Assembly: GCF_004027225.2 (NCBI RefSeq)
Contig: NW_022651116.1
Span: 5,001 to 69,000 of the forward strand
Origin: Strigops habroptila
Taxonomy: Eukaryota > Chordata > Aves > Psittaciformes > Psittacidae
Direction of reading: 5' to 3'
Length of the DNA: 64,000 bases
Under the pieces are notes generated by a model that saw only the letters and a list, made by a program, of their open reading frames with translations, was not told the DNA's origin and did not search any database. Below are positions 44,401 to 53,648 of the stretch, one piece after another. Position 1 is the stretch's first letter, and every line of letters starts with the position of its first letter. Position numbers and translations under genes: made by a program.

Positions 44401-47092
44401 ACTGGGAGGAGGTGCTGGGGGCACTGGGAGGGGGTGCTGGGGCACTGGGAGGGGGTGCTGGGGCCACCGGGAGCAGCGCTGGGGGTGCTGGGGGGACTGG
44501 GAGGGGGTGCTGGGGGCACCGGGAGCAGCGCTGGGGGCGCTGGGGGCACTGGGAGGGGGTGCTGGGGGCACTGGGAGCAGCGCTGGGGGTGCTGGGGGCA
44601 CTGGGAGCAGCACTGGGGGTGCTGGGGGCACTGGGAGGGGGTGCTGGGGGCACTGGGAGCAGCGCTGGGGGTGCTGGGGGCACTGGGAGGGGGTGCTGGG
44701 GGCACTGGGGGCAGCACTGGGGGTGCTGGGGCACTGGGAGGGGGTGCTGGGGGCACTGGGGGCAGCACTGGGGGTGCTGGGGGCACTGGGAGGGGGTGCT
44801 GAGGACACTGGGAACAGCACTGGGGGTGCTGGGGCACTGGGAGGGGGTGCTGGGCGCACTGGGAGGGGGTGCTGGGGGCACTGGGAGCAGCGCTGGGGGT
44901 GCTGGGGGCACTGGGAGGGGGTGCTGGGGCACTGGGAGGGGGTGCTGGGGGCACTGGGGGCAGCACTGGGGGTGCTGGGGCACTGGGAGGGGGTGCTGGG
45001 GCCACCGGGAGCAGCACTGGGGGTGCTGGGGCACTGGGAGGGGGTGCTGGGGTCTCACCCAGCACGAAGGACACGGGGATGAGGTTGGCCGATTTGTCAC
45101 AGTAAAGCACGAGCTTCTCAAAGAGCCTCTTCTGCGCCTCCGACAGCAGGAACCTGGGACATGGGGGGGTCACCAGCGGCCCCCACCCCCGTGTGTCCCC
45201 CTGCACCCCGTGTGTCCCCATCCTGACCCACCCCAACGTGTCCCCATGCACCCCCCATCCTTCCCCCTGCACCCTGTGCGTCCCCATCACCTCATGGAGG
45301 TGTCCCTGTGCGCCCCATGTTCCCTGCACCCCCATGGACCCCCGTGTGTCCCCCTGCACCCAGTGTCCCCATATGTCCCCATTGCTACGCCTCTCATCTC
45401 CCGCTGCACCCGATGTCCCCCTGCACCCTGTGTCCCCATATGTCCCCATTGCTACGCCCCTCATCTCCCCCTGCACCCTATGTGCCCTTGCACCCTGTGT
45501 CCCCATATGTCCCCATTGCTACACCCCTCATCTGCCTCTGCACCTGATGTCCCCCTGCACCGTGTCCCCCATGTCCCCATTCCTATGCCCCTCATCTCCC
45601 CCTGCACCCCATATGTCCCCCTGCACCCCATATGTCCCCATTCCTATGCCCCCCATCTCCCCCTGCACCCTATGTCACCCTGCACCTCATATATCCCCCT
45701 GCACCCCATATGTCCCCATTCCTATGCCCCCCATCTCCTCCTGCACCCTATGTCCCCCTGCATGCTGTGTCCCCATATGTCCCCATTCCTATGCCCCCCA
45801 TCTCCCCCTGCACCCTATGTCCCCCTGCACGCTGTGCCCCCATATGTCCCCATTCCTATGCCCCCCATCTCCCCCCGCGCCCTATGTGCCCCTGCACCCT
45901 GTGTCCCCATATGTCCCCATTGCTACACCCCTCATCTGCCCCTCACCTGATGTCCCCCTGCACCCTGTGTCCCCCATGTCCCCATTCCTCTGCCCCTCAT
46001 CTCCCCCTGCACCCTGTGTCCCCATATATCCCCATTGCTACATCCCTCATCTCCCTCTGCACCCCATGTCCCCGTGCACCCTGTGCCCCATATGTCCCCA
46101 TTCCTCTGCCCCTCATCTCCCTGTGCACCCTATGTGCCCCTGAACCCTGTGTCCCCATATGTCCCCATTGCTATGCCCCTCATCTCCCCCTGCACCTGAT
46201 GTCCCCCTGCACCCTATGTCCCCATATGTCCCCCATCTCTCCCTGCACCCTGTGTCCCCCTGCACCCTGTGTCCCCATATGTCCCCATTCCTATGCCCCC
46301 AATCTCCTCCTGCACCCTATGTCCCCGGGCACCCAATGTCCCCATATGTCCCCATTCCTATGCCCCCAATCTCCTCCTGCACCCTATGTCCCCGGGCACC
46401 CTGTGTCCCCATATGTCCCCAGTCCTATGCCCCTCATCTCCCCCCACACCCTATGTGCCCCTGCACCGTGTCCCCATATGTCCCCCATCTCCCCCTGCAC
46501 CTGATGTCCCCCTGCACCCTGTGTCCCCATATGTCCCCATTCCTATGCCCCCCATCTCCCCCTGCACCCTATGTGCCCCTGCACCCTATGCCCCATATGT
46601 CCCCCATCTCTCCCTGCACCCTATGTCCCCCATCTCCCCCTGCACCCTGTGTCCCCCTGCACCCTGTGTCCCCCATATGTCCCCATTGCTATGCCCCTCA
46701 TCTCCCCCTGCACCCTATGTCCCCCTGTACCCCATATGTCCCCCTGCACCCCATATGTCCCCAGTCCTATGCCCCCCATCTCCCCCTGCACCCTGTGTCC
46801 CCCTGCACCGTGTCCCCGTATGTCCCCCATCTCCCCCTGCACCCTATGTCCCCCTGCACCCTGTGTCCCCGTGTGTCCCCCATCTCCCCCTGCACCCTGT
46901 GTCCCCCCACACCCCCGTGTCCCCCCACATGCATAGGCACCGGTAGGCCAGGCTGAGCCCCAGGTAGGCGGTGAGGAAGAGGAGCAGCTCCCGGTAGAGC
47001 AGTTTGTAGATGCTCCCGCGCCAGAGCAGCAGCAGCCGCGAGAAGCCCCCGAAGCGTGTGGTGGCCACGCGTGACGTGTATGTCACCGTCAT
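38415..47092 (-). CDS. BEST2: Bestrophin-2 Ca2+-activated chloride/bicarbonate channel, complete
   Basis: Plasma-membrane pentameric anion channel. Nine coding exons, phases consistent: 47092-46941, 45153-45059, 41342-41109, 40278-40124, 39882-39805, 39431-39279, 39194-39114, 39011-38860, 38595-38415; 426 aa (human 509, the difference lying in the C-terminal tail). Start [16 protein letters not shown] matches the family. Neck residues Ile76, Phe80 and Phe84 ([10 protein letters not shown]) are intact, as is the Ca2+ clasp GEDDDDFE with Glu300 and Asp301-304, at the same numbering as in human. FLDPAQGY and FTLLQFFFY are also present. BEST2 is preferred over other bestrophins because GET3, TRIR and TNPO2 follow, as in human. 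The region upstream of the start codon is an array of copies of the start itself (see 47061-47690). Large introns are filled with minisatellites. Confidence 0.92.
39435..39800. repeat. C-rich simple repeat in BEST2 intron
   Basis: Repeats of CCATGTCCCCT and ACATCCCTGCCAGGTCCCC type; low complexity. Confidence 0.65.
39895..40115. repeat. G-rich simple repeat in BEST2 intron
   Basis: Repeats of GTCCCTGGGGTG/TCAGGGGGTCCCTTGGGG between the exons ending at 40124 and starting at 39882. Confidence 0.6.
40330..41085. repeat. CCATCCCCCGGTG minisatellite in BEST2 intron
   Basis: Units of about 13-14 bp, CCATCCCCCGGTG, with inserts ACCCCATAACGTC at about 40509, 40796 and 40920, indicating a longer second-level repeat. 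Confidence 0.9.
41400..45055. repeat. 3.65-kb G-rich minisatellite in BEST2 intron
   Basis: Several hundred short units of GGGGGTGCTGGGG, ACACTGGGAGCACTGGGAG and, on the right, GGCAGCACTGGGGGTGCTGG, arranged in compound 30-78-bp units. It reaches to within a few bases of the donor at 45059. Because the units are often multiples of 3 and lack stops, long open frames run through it on both strands; these are artefacts of the repeat. Confidence 0.95.
45185..46930. repeat. Minisatellite in BEST2 intron 1
   Basis: Units of 20-70 bp with CCCCCTGCACCCTATGTCCC, CATATGTCCCCATTCCTATG and CCCCCCATCTCCCCCTGCA, filling the intron between coding exons 1 and 2. Confidence 0.92.
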
Positions 47093-47690
47093 GGCAGCCC
47101 TGGGGACACACGTGTGGCCACGCGTGACGTGTATGTCACCGTCATGGCAGCCCTGGGGACACACGTGTGGCCACGTGTGACGTGTATGTCACCATCATGG
47201 CAGCGCTGGGGACACATGTGGCCATGCATGACGTGTATGTCACCGTCACGGCAGCACTGGGGACATGTGTGGCCACGCGTGACGTGTATATCACCGTCAC
47301 GGCGGCCCTGGGGACACGCGTGGCCACGCGTGACGTGTATGTCACCGTCATGGCAGCCCTGGGGACACGTGTGTGGCCACGCGTGACGTGTATGTCACCA
47401 TCATGGCAGTGCTGGGGACACGTGTGTGGCCACGCGTGACGTGTATGTCACCGTCATGGCAGCGCTGGGGACATGTGTGGCCACGCGTGACGTGTATGTC
47501 ACCGTCATGGCAGCGCTGGGGACATGTGTGGCCACGCGTGACGTGTATGTCACCGTCATGGCAGCGCTGGGGACATGTGTGGCCACGCGTGACGTGTATG
47601 TCACCGTCATGGCAGCGCTGGGGACACGCGTGTGGCCATGTGTGACGCGTATGTCACCATCACGGCAGCCCTGGGGACACACGTGTGACA
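47061..47690 (-). repeat. BEST2: 12-copy tandem repeat of the BEST2 start-codon segment
   Basis: The unit is the genuine acceptor (CCCCAG), a 7-base leader, ATG and the codons for [11 protein letters not shown]. On the minus strand the start-codon positions are 47092 (the real one), 47145, 47198, 47249, 47300, 47351, 47404, 47457, 47508, 47559, 47610 and 47663. Nine keep ATG; 47249, 47300 and 47663 have GTG. Spacing is 53,53,51,51,51 twice and then 53, so there is a 259-bp five-unit higher-order repeat. Upstream copies carry acceptor-like AG and start codons but no downstream BEST2 frame; the frame in line with BEST2 is closed just upstream of 47164. Confidence 0.93.
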
Positions 47691-47841
47691 CCAGATCACA
47701 CCACAGGGACACCGAGGCACTTGGGGACACCAAAAGCGACACCAGCCCCCACCATGGGGACACCAAAGTGACACCCAGGGGCCACCAGCACCTTGGGGCC
47801 ACGCCGCAGCCCACCCCCAGCCCCCCGAGCCCCTCACTCAC

Positions 47842-47915
47842 CTCAGTAAGAGCTGCACCGGGGCGGCCGCCGCGGCTCTGCGGCCACCGGCCCCGTCCTG
47901 CGGCCTTAAATACCA
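47842..47915 (-). promoter_or_regulatory. BEST2: BEST2 promoter (TATA-like) and first exon donor
   Basis: TATTTAAG at 47905-47912 on the minus strand in a GC-rich setting, with a donor (ACTGAG|GTGAGTGAG) ending a short probable 5' UTR exon at 47842. About 30 bp below the TATA-like box gives a start near 47880. The exon would splice across the start-codon repeat array to 47099. Confidence 0.55.
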
Positions 47916-48300
47916 CCCCGGGGCCGGCCCTGCCCTGGGTGGGGGGGGACAGGGACACACGTGTCCCCAACGAGGGGGGGGTCCGGGTGCTTCTGTCCTG
48001 CCCTTGGGGCTGCCTTGAGCCCGGCCCCTTCCCCATAGGGGCGTGTTGGTGGCCGTGGGGAGCGGCCCTGGCTCCGTCCCCAAGTCCTTGTGCCAGCGGC
48101 GGGGTCACAGGGGACAGATCCCAGCAGGACACGGCGATGGGGGGAGCGCGGAGCCAGGGAGGGAGCTGGGGGGGGGGCATTAATCCACCCCAAACCCTAA
48201 TGAGGGTCCCCCACATCCCACCGGGCCCGGGGCCAACCGATGTTAACGTCACCCCCCCCCCCCAAAAAGCCACCCGAAAGCCGCTCCGCTGCTGCCGGAC
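47916..48300. other. Spacer between BEST2 promoter and GET3 3' end
   Basis: GC-rich single-copy sequence of about 400 bp. No coding or RNA feature seen. Confidence 0.5.
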
Positions 48301-48306
48301 TTTATT
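48301..48306 (-). terminator. GET3: GET3 polyadenylation signal
   Basis: AATAAA on the minus strand (TTTATTATTT on plus), about 135 bp past the GET3 stop at 48439. Confidence 0.8.
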
Positions 48307-48438
48307 ATTTACACAGGCCCGAGGGGGGGGGACGGGGCCTTTGTGGCCCCTTCCCCAACCCTAGGGACATATGGATGGGAGGGGGATAAATATGGGGTGC
48401 CCCCACCCCCCCCCCCCCCCCGGTACCCCCCAAGGGGG

Positions 48439-51400
48439 TTATTTGGGGCTGGGGGGCTGGTAGGGGTCCAGGAGGAGGCAGGAGAAGGTGTTGACTTTGT
48501 CGGCCCCTCGCACCTCATGGGGCAGCAGCGGCAGCTTCACGATGTGGAAGTCCTCGTAGAGGTCCTCCATCTGTGGGGAGGGATGGGATGGGGAACCCCC
48601 ATAGGACCCCCAAGGACCCCCCACAGCACGCCCCAACCCCAAATTCCACCCTCAAACCCCCCCCAAACCCCAAATTCCGCCCTCAAACCTCCCCCAAACC
48701 ACAAATTTCACCCTCAAATGCTCTTCCAAACCCCAAACTCCACCCTCAAACCCCAAATTTCACCCTCAAACCCTCTCCCAACCCCCAAATTCCATGCTCA
48801 ACCCCCCCAACCCCCAAATTCCAGCCTCAAACCCTCTCCCAACCCCCAAATTCCATGCTCAACCCCCCCAAACCCCAAATTCCACCCTCAAACCCTCCCC
48901 AAAACCCCAAATTCCATCTTCAAACCTCCCCCAAACCCCAAATTCCACCCTCAAACCTCCCCAAACCCCAAATTCCACCCTCAAACCTCCCCAAACCCCA
49001 AATTCCACCCTCAACCCCAAATTCCACCCTCAAACCTCCCCAAACCCCAAATTCCACCCTCAACCCCCCAAACCCCAAATTCCACTCTCAAACCCTCCCC
49101 CAAACCCTAAATTCCACACTCAAACCTCTCTCAACCCAAATTCCAACCTCAACCCCCCAACCCAAAACTCCACCCTCAAACCTCCCCCAAACCCCAAATT
49201 CCACCCTCAAACCTCCCCAAACCCCAAATTTCCACCCTCAAACCTCCCCCAAACCCCAAATTTCACCCTCAAACCTCCCCCAAACCCCAAATTCCACCTC
49301 AAACCTCCCCAAACCCCAAATTCCACCCTCAAACCTCTCCTAAACCCCAAATTCCACCCTCAACCTCCCCCAAACCCCAAATTCCACCCCAACCTCCCCA
49401 AACCCCAAATTCCACCTCAAGCCTCCCCAACCCCAAATTCACCCTCAAACCTCCCCAAACCCCAAATTCCACCCTCAAACCTCCCCCAAACCCCAAATTC
49501 CACCCTCAAACCTCCCCCAAACCCCAAATTCCACCCTCAAACCCTCCCCCAACCCCCAAATTCCACCCTCAAACCTCCCCCAACCCCAAATTCCACCCTC
49601 AAACCTCCCCCAAACTCCAAATTCCATCCTCAAACCCCAAATTCCATCCTCAAGCCCCTCCCAATCCCCAAATTCCACCCTCAAACCTCCCCCCAACCCC
49701 AAATTCCACCCTCAAACCACCCCCAAACCCCAAATTTCACCCTCAAACCCAAATTCCACCTTCAAACCCTCCCCAACCCCAAACTCACCCTCAAACCTCC
49801 CCCAACGCCCAAATTTCACCCTCAAACCCCAAATTCGACGCTCAAACCCTCCCCCAAACCCCAAATTCCACCCTCAAACCCCAAATTCCATGCTCAAACC
49901 CCCCAACCCAAATTCCACCCTCAAACCCCCTCCCAGACCCACACAACAGCTCCAAGTTCACCCGCGCTGCCCCAATCCCCTCCCATTCTCCCCCAAACCA
50001 CCCCCCCCTCTTGCCCTGTGGCCCCCCCCGGGCCGGGGGTACCTGGTCAAGGTACTTGGCCTGGATCTTGTGCCGGGCCTCGCACATCTTGCAGGGCCGC
50101 TGGGGGTCGGGGAACACGAGCTGGTTGACCACGATGTTGTGGGTGTCGATGCGGCACTTGGCCAGCTCCTGGATGAGCCGCTCGGTCTCGTAGAGCGACA
50201 GGAAACTCCGCGATGCACACGCAGATAAAGTCGTCTGCTCCTACCAAACCCCCCCCCCCCCCAAAAAAGCCACCCTCAGGGGGACACCTCCACATAGGTG
50301 ACAACCCCCCTCCGGTGGAGCATTCCCTGCAGGAATGCACCCGGACCCGCTTGGCAACATCCCCACCATCCCCACTCCCCTCTTTGGCATCCCAAGTCCT
50401 CTCGCACCGTCCTCACGGCCCCAAATTCCACCCCAAAACCCCCAAATTCCAGCCTCAACCCCCCCCCCCCCCAGTGTCCCTGCTTCCCTCTTTGGCTTCC
50501 CAGTGTCCCCATGTCCCTGTTGGTGGCCTTACAGGGTCCTTGAACTGCTCGCTGACGGAGCGGATAACGGGCAGCGTCTCCTCCAGCTTGGAGGCCAGTT
50601 GGTCGGCGTTCATGTCCCCCAAGCCCAACATGTTGCACATCTGAAAGACACGGTGGTGAAGCTCCAACCCCTCCAAAAGTGTCCCCCCGTCACCCCACAG
50701 CGTATGGGGGTATCCCCCCTCACCTGAGAGATGAAGGGGCTGATCTGGTTCTTGATCTGCATGAGGCGACCCAAGCCGCGCTCCACGATGGTGGGGAAGT
50801 TGAGGAGCCGCAGCGTGTGGCCGGTGGGCGCCGTGTCAAACACCACCACGGAGAAGTTCATCCCCTTCACCAACCTGTCCCAACACCATGGCAGGGAGGG
50901 GGACACAGTGGGGTCACAACCCCCCCTAAAATAGCTCTGTCCCAACATCCCCCCCAAACCAAACGCTCACCTCATCACCTCCGCGTAGCTCATGGCCTCG
51001 TCGATGCCGGGGAAGGCGCTCATGGCCTCCTGCATCATCTTCTTGCCCATGCTCAGCATGTTGTCCTCCTCAAAGAACTCATCAGGCAGCTCCGCCACCC
51101 CCAGGCTGGGGTCGATCTCCTGGGGATGAGTTGTGGGGGGGGTCAGAAGGGGGAATGTGGTGACGGAGCAGCACCGGGAGCACCGGGAATACCGCGCTCA
51201 CCATGGCAAAGAGGTTGTCGTAGCCCTTCACTTTGGTGGGGACCTTGGAGAACTTCTGGTCGAAGGCGTCGGAGATGTTGTGCGCGGGGTCGGTGGAGAT
51301 GATGAGGACGCTCTCGCGCACCTTGGAAAGCTGCACGGCCAGGCTGCAGCTGGGGGGACAGCGGGGACAGCCGGGGGGGTCCTACCCCCTCACACACACA

Positions 51401-53394
51401 CAAACACACGGGCTGGCCCCACGCTTCTCCCAAAGGGATCCAGCCCCGGCACTTCCACCCCAACATCTCCCTCCATGGAGGGACAATGCGGGGGGGGGGA
51501 TCCAGCCCGGTTCCCCCAGTTGAGGGGCTGAACCCCCCCAGCCTGTCCCGGTCCCCCCAGCCTGTCCTGATCCTGATCCCTACCCCCCCCCCAGCCCGTC
51601 CTGATCCTGACCCTCACCCCCCCAAGTCCGCCCCAGTGTCCCCCCCCAGCTTGTCCCAGTCCCCCCCCCCAGCCTGTCCTGATCCTGATCCTCGCCCCCT
51701 CAGCCCATCCCGGTCCCCCCCCAGCCCGTCCTGATCCCAATCCTCATCCCCCCCCCAGCCCATCCCGGTCCCCCCCCTCCCAGCCTGTCTTGATTCCAAT
51801 CCTCACCCCCCAGCCCATCCCGGTGTCCCCCCCCAGCCTGTCCCGGTCCCCCCCCCCCCGGCCTGTCCTGGTCCCAATCGTCATCCCCCCAGCCCATCCT
51901 GGCCCCCCCCCAGGCTGTCCTGATCACGATCCTCACCCCCCCAGCCCGTCCTCATCACGATCCTCATCCCCCCCAGCCCATCCCGGTGTCCCCCCCCCAG
52001 CCTGTCCTGATCCCCATCCTCACCCCTCCAGCCCGTCCCGGTGTCCCCCCCCAGCCTGTCCCGGTCCCCCCCCCCCCCGGCCTATCCTGGTCCCAATCGT
52101 CATCCCCCCAGCCCATCCTGGTCCACCCCCTAGCCCATCCTCATCACAATCCTCATCCTCCCCAGCCCATCCCGGTGTCCCCCCCCCAGCCTGTCCTGAT
52201 CCTGATCCTCACCCCCCCAGCCCATCCCGGTCCGTCCCCCCCCCCCGTCTTGATCCCAATCCCTACCCCCCCACCCCATCCCGGTGTACCCCCCCCCAGC
52301 CTGTCCTGATCCCGATCCTCATTCCCCCCCCAGCCCATCCCGGTCCCCCCCCGGCCTGTCTTGATCCCGATTCTCATCCCCCCAGCCCATCCCGGTGTCC
52401 CCCCCTCCAGCCCGTCCTGATCCCGATCCTCATTCCCCCCCCAGCCCGTCCCGATCCTGATCCTCACCCCCCAGCCCATCCCGGTGTGCCCCTGCCCAGC
52501 CTGTCTTGATCCCGATCCTCACCCCCCAACCCATCCCGGTGTCCCCCCCCAGCCTGTCCTGATTCTGGTCCTCCCCCACCCCAGCCCATCCCGGTCCCCC
52601 CCGGCCTGTCTTGATCCTGATTCTCATCCCCCCCCCCAGCCCATCGTGATTCCGATTCTCACCCCCCCAGCCCATCCCGGTGTCCCCCCCTCCAGCCTGT
52701 CTTGATCCCGATCCTCACCCCCTCAGCCCATCCCGGTGTGCCCCCCCCCAGCCCGTCCTGATCCCGATCCTCATTCCCCCCCAGCCCATCCCGGTCCCCC
52801 CCCAGCCCGTCCTGATCCCAATCCTCATCCCCCCCCCAGCCCATCCCGGTCCCCCCCCTCCCAGCCTTTCTTGATTCCAACCCTCACCCCCCCAGCCCGT
52901 CCCGGTGTCCCCCCCCCAGCCTGTCTTGATCCCGATCCTCACCCCTCCAGCCCGTCCCGGTGTCTCCCCCCAGCCTGTCCCGGTCCCCCCCCCCCGGCCT
53001 GTCTTGATCCCGATCCTCACCCCCCCAGCCCATCCCGGTGTCCCCCCCCCCAGCCCATCCTGATCCTGATCCTCACCCCCCAGCCCATCCTGGTGTCCCC
53101 CCCCAGCCTGTCCTAATCCTGATCCTCACCCCCCAGCCCATCCCGGTCCCGCCCCCCCAGCCTGTCTTGATCGCGATCTTCACCACCCCCCCCCTCAGCC
53201 CATCCCGGTTTCCCTCCTCCGGCGCCCGTCCCGGTGCCCCCCGCACCTGCAGGTGGTTTTGCCCACGCCGCCCTTTCCGCCCACGAAGATCCACTTGAGG
53301 CTCCGCTGCTCGATGACATTCGCCAGCGTCGGCTCCAGCGGCTCCACGTCGGGCGCGTCCTCGAACTCCTCCGCCTCCGGTCCCCACCCGCCTC

Positions 53395-53427
<33 letters not shown>

Positions 53428-53428
53428 T
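48439..53428 (-). CDS. GET3: GET3/ASNA1 (TRC40) tail-anchored-protein targeting ATPase
   Basis: Cytosolic homodimeric ATPase that carries tail-anchored proteins to the ER receptor WRB-CAML. Seven coding exons: 53428-53247, 51349-51202, 51119-50971, 50874-50724, 50640-50533, 50240-50043, 48570-48439; 355 aa (human 348), the extra length being an alanine run after Met1. Walker [11 protein letters not shown] at 50-59; switch motif [18 protein letters not shown]; zinc-binding CKMC at 296-299; C-terminal [12 protein letters not shown]. Oddity: exon 6 has the exact ancestral length (198 bp), but residues 251-258 read LSACASRS where the family has FICVCIAE, from a one-base loss followed by a one-base gain (near 50226 and 50203). 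This is either a base-call error pair or a real compensated frameshift. Head-to-head with TRIR. Confidence 0.93.
48610..49970. repeat. 28-bp minisatellite in GET3 last intron
   Basis: About 45 copies of CCCCAAATTCCACCCTCAAA followed by CCTCCCCCAAA, filling the intron between exons 50240-50043 and 48570-48439. Confidence 0.93.
50250..50530. other. GET3 intron 5, no special feature
   Basis: C-rich intron with a few CCCAAATTCCA units (about 50420-50460) like those of the next intron. Nothing else seen. Confidence 0.5.
51360..53220. repeat. Minisatellite in GET3 intron 1
   Basis: From about 51540, units of 30-60 bp: CAGCCTGTCCTGATCCCGAT, CCTCATCCCCCCCAGCCCAT and CCCGGTGTCCCCCCCC. C-rich on the plus strand, so G-rich in the GET3 transcript. 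Confidence 0.93.
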
Positions 53429-53648
53429 CTTCCCCCGCGCCGCCGCGCCGCCGGCCCTCCCGCGTTCTGATTGGCTGCCTCCCTTCCGCTCTGCCCCGCC
53501 CCTTCGCAACGGATTGGCTAGAGAGCACAAGGGGGCGGGGCAAAGCGGCTCGTTGCCCGGCAACGCCCGTACCGTCTCGGTGGCGTCATCCGGCGGCGCC
53601 GCGCGCTTCCCGGCGTGCCCCGCGGGCGCGGCGATCGCGGCGGACAAG
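53429..53648. promoter_or_regulatory. Bidirectional CpG promoter of GET3 and TRIR
   Basis: Only 220 bp separate the two start codons. The interval holds two ATTGG (inverted CCAAT) boxes at 53470-53474 and 53513-53517, GC boxes (CCCCGCCCC, GGGGGCGGGG) and dense CpG, with no TATA box. This is typical of a shared housekeeping promoter. ASNA1 and TRIR are also adjacent in human. Confidence 0.75.

Noticed and set aside
41271-45506. Open reading frames over 1000 residues on both strands across the BEST2 intron
   Set aside because: They are Pro/Ser- or Gly/Trp-rich translations of a stop-free tandem repeat, present in several frames at once, and the minus-strand one merges into the real exon 41342-41109. 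No gene.
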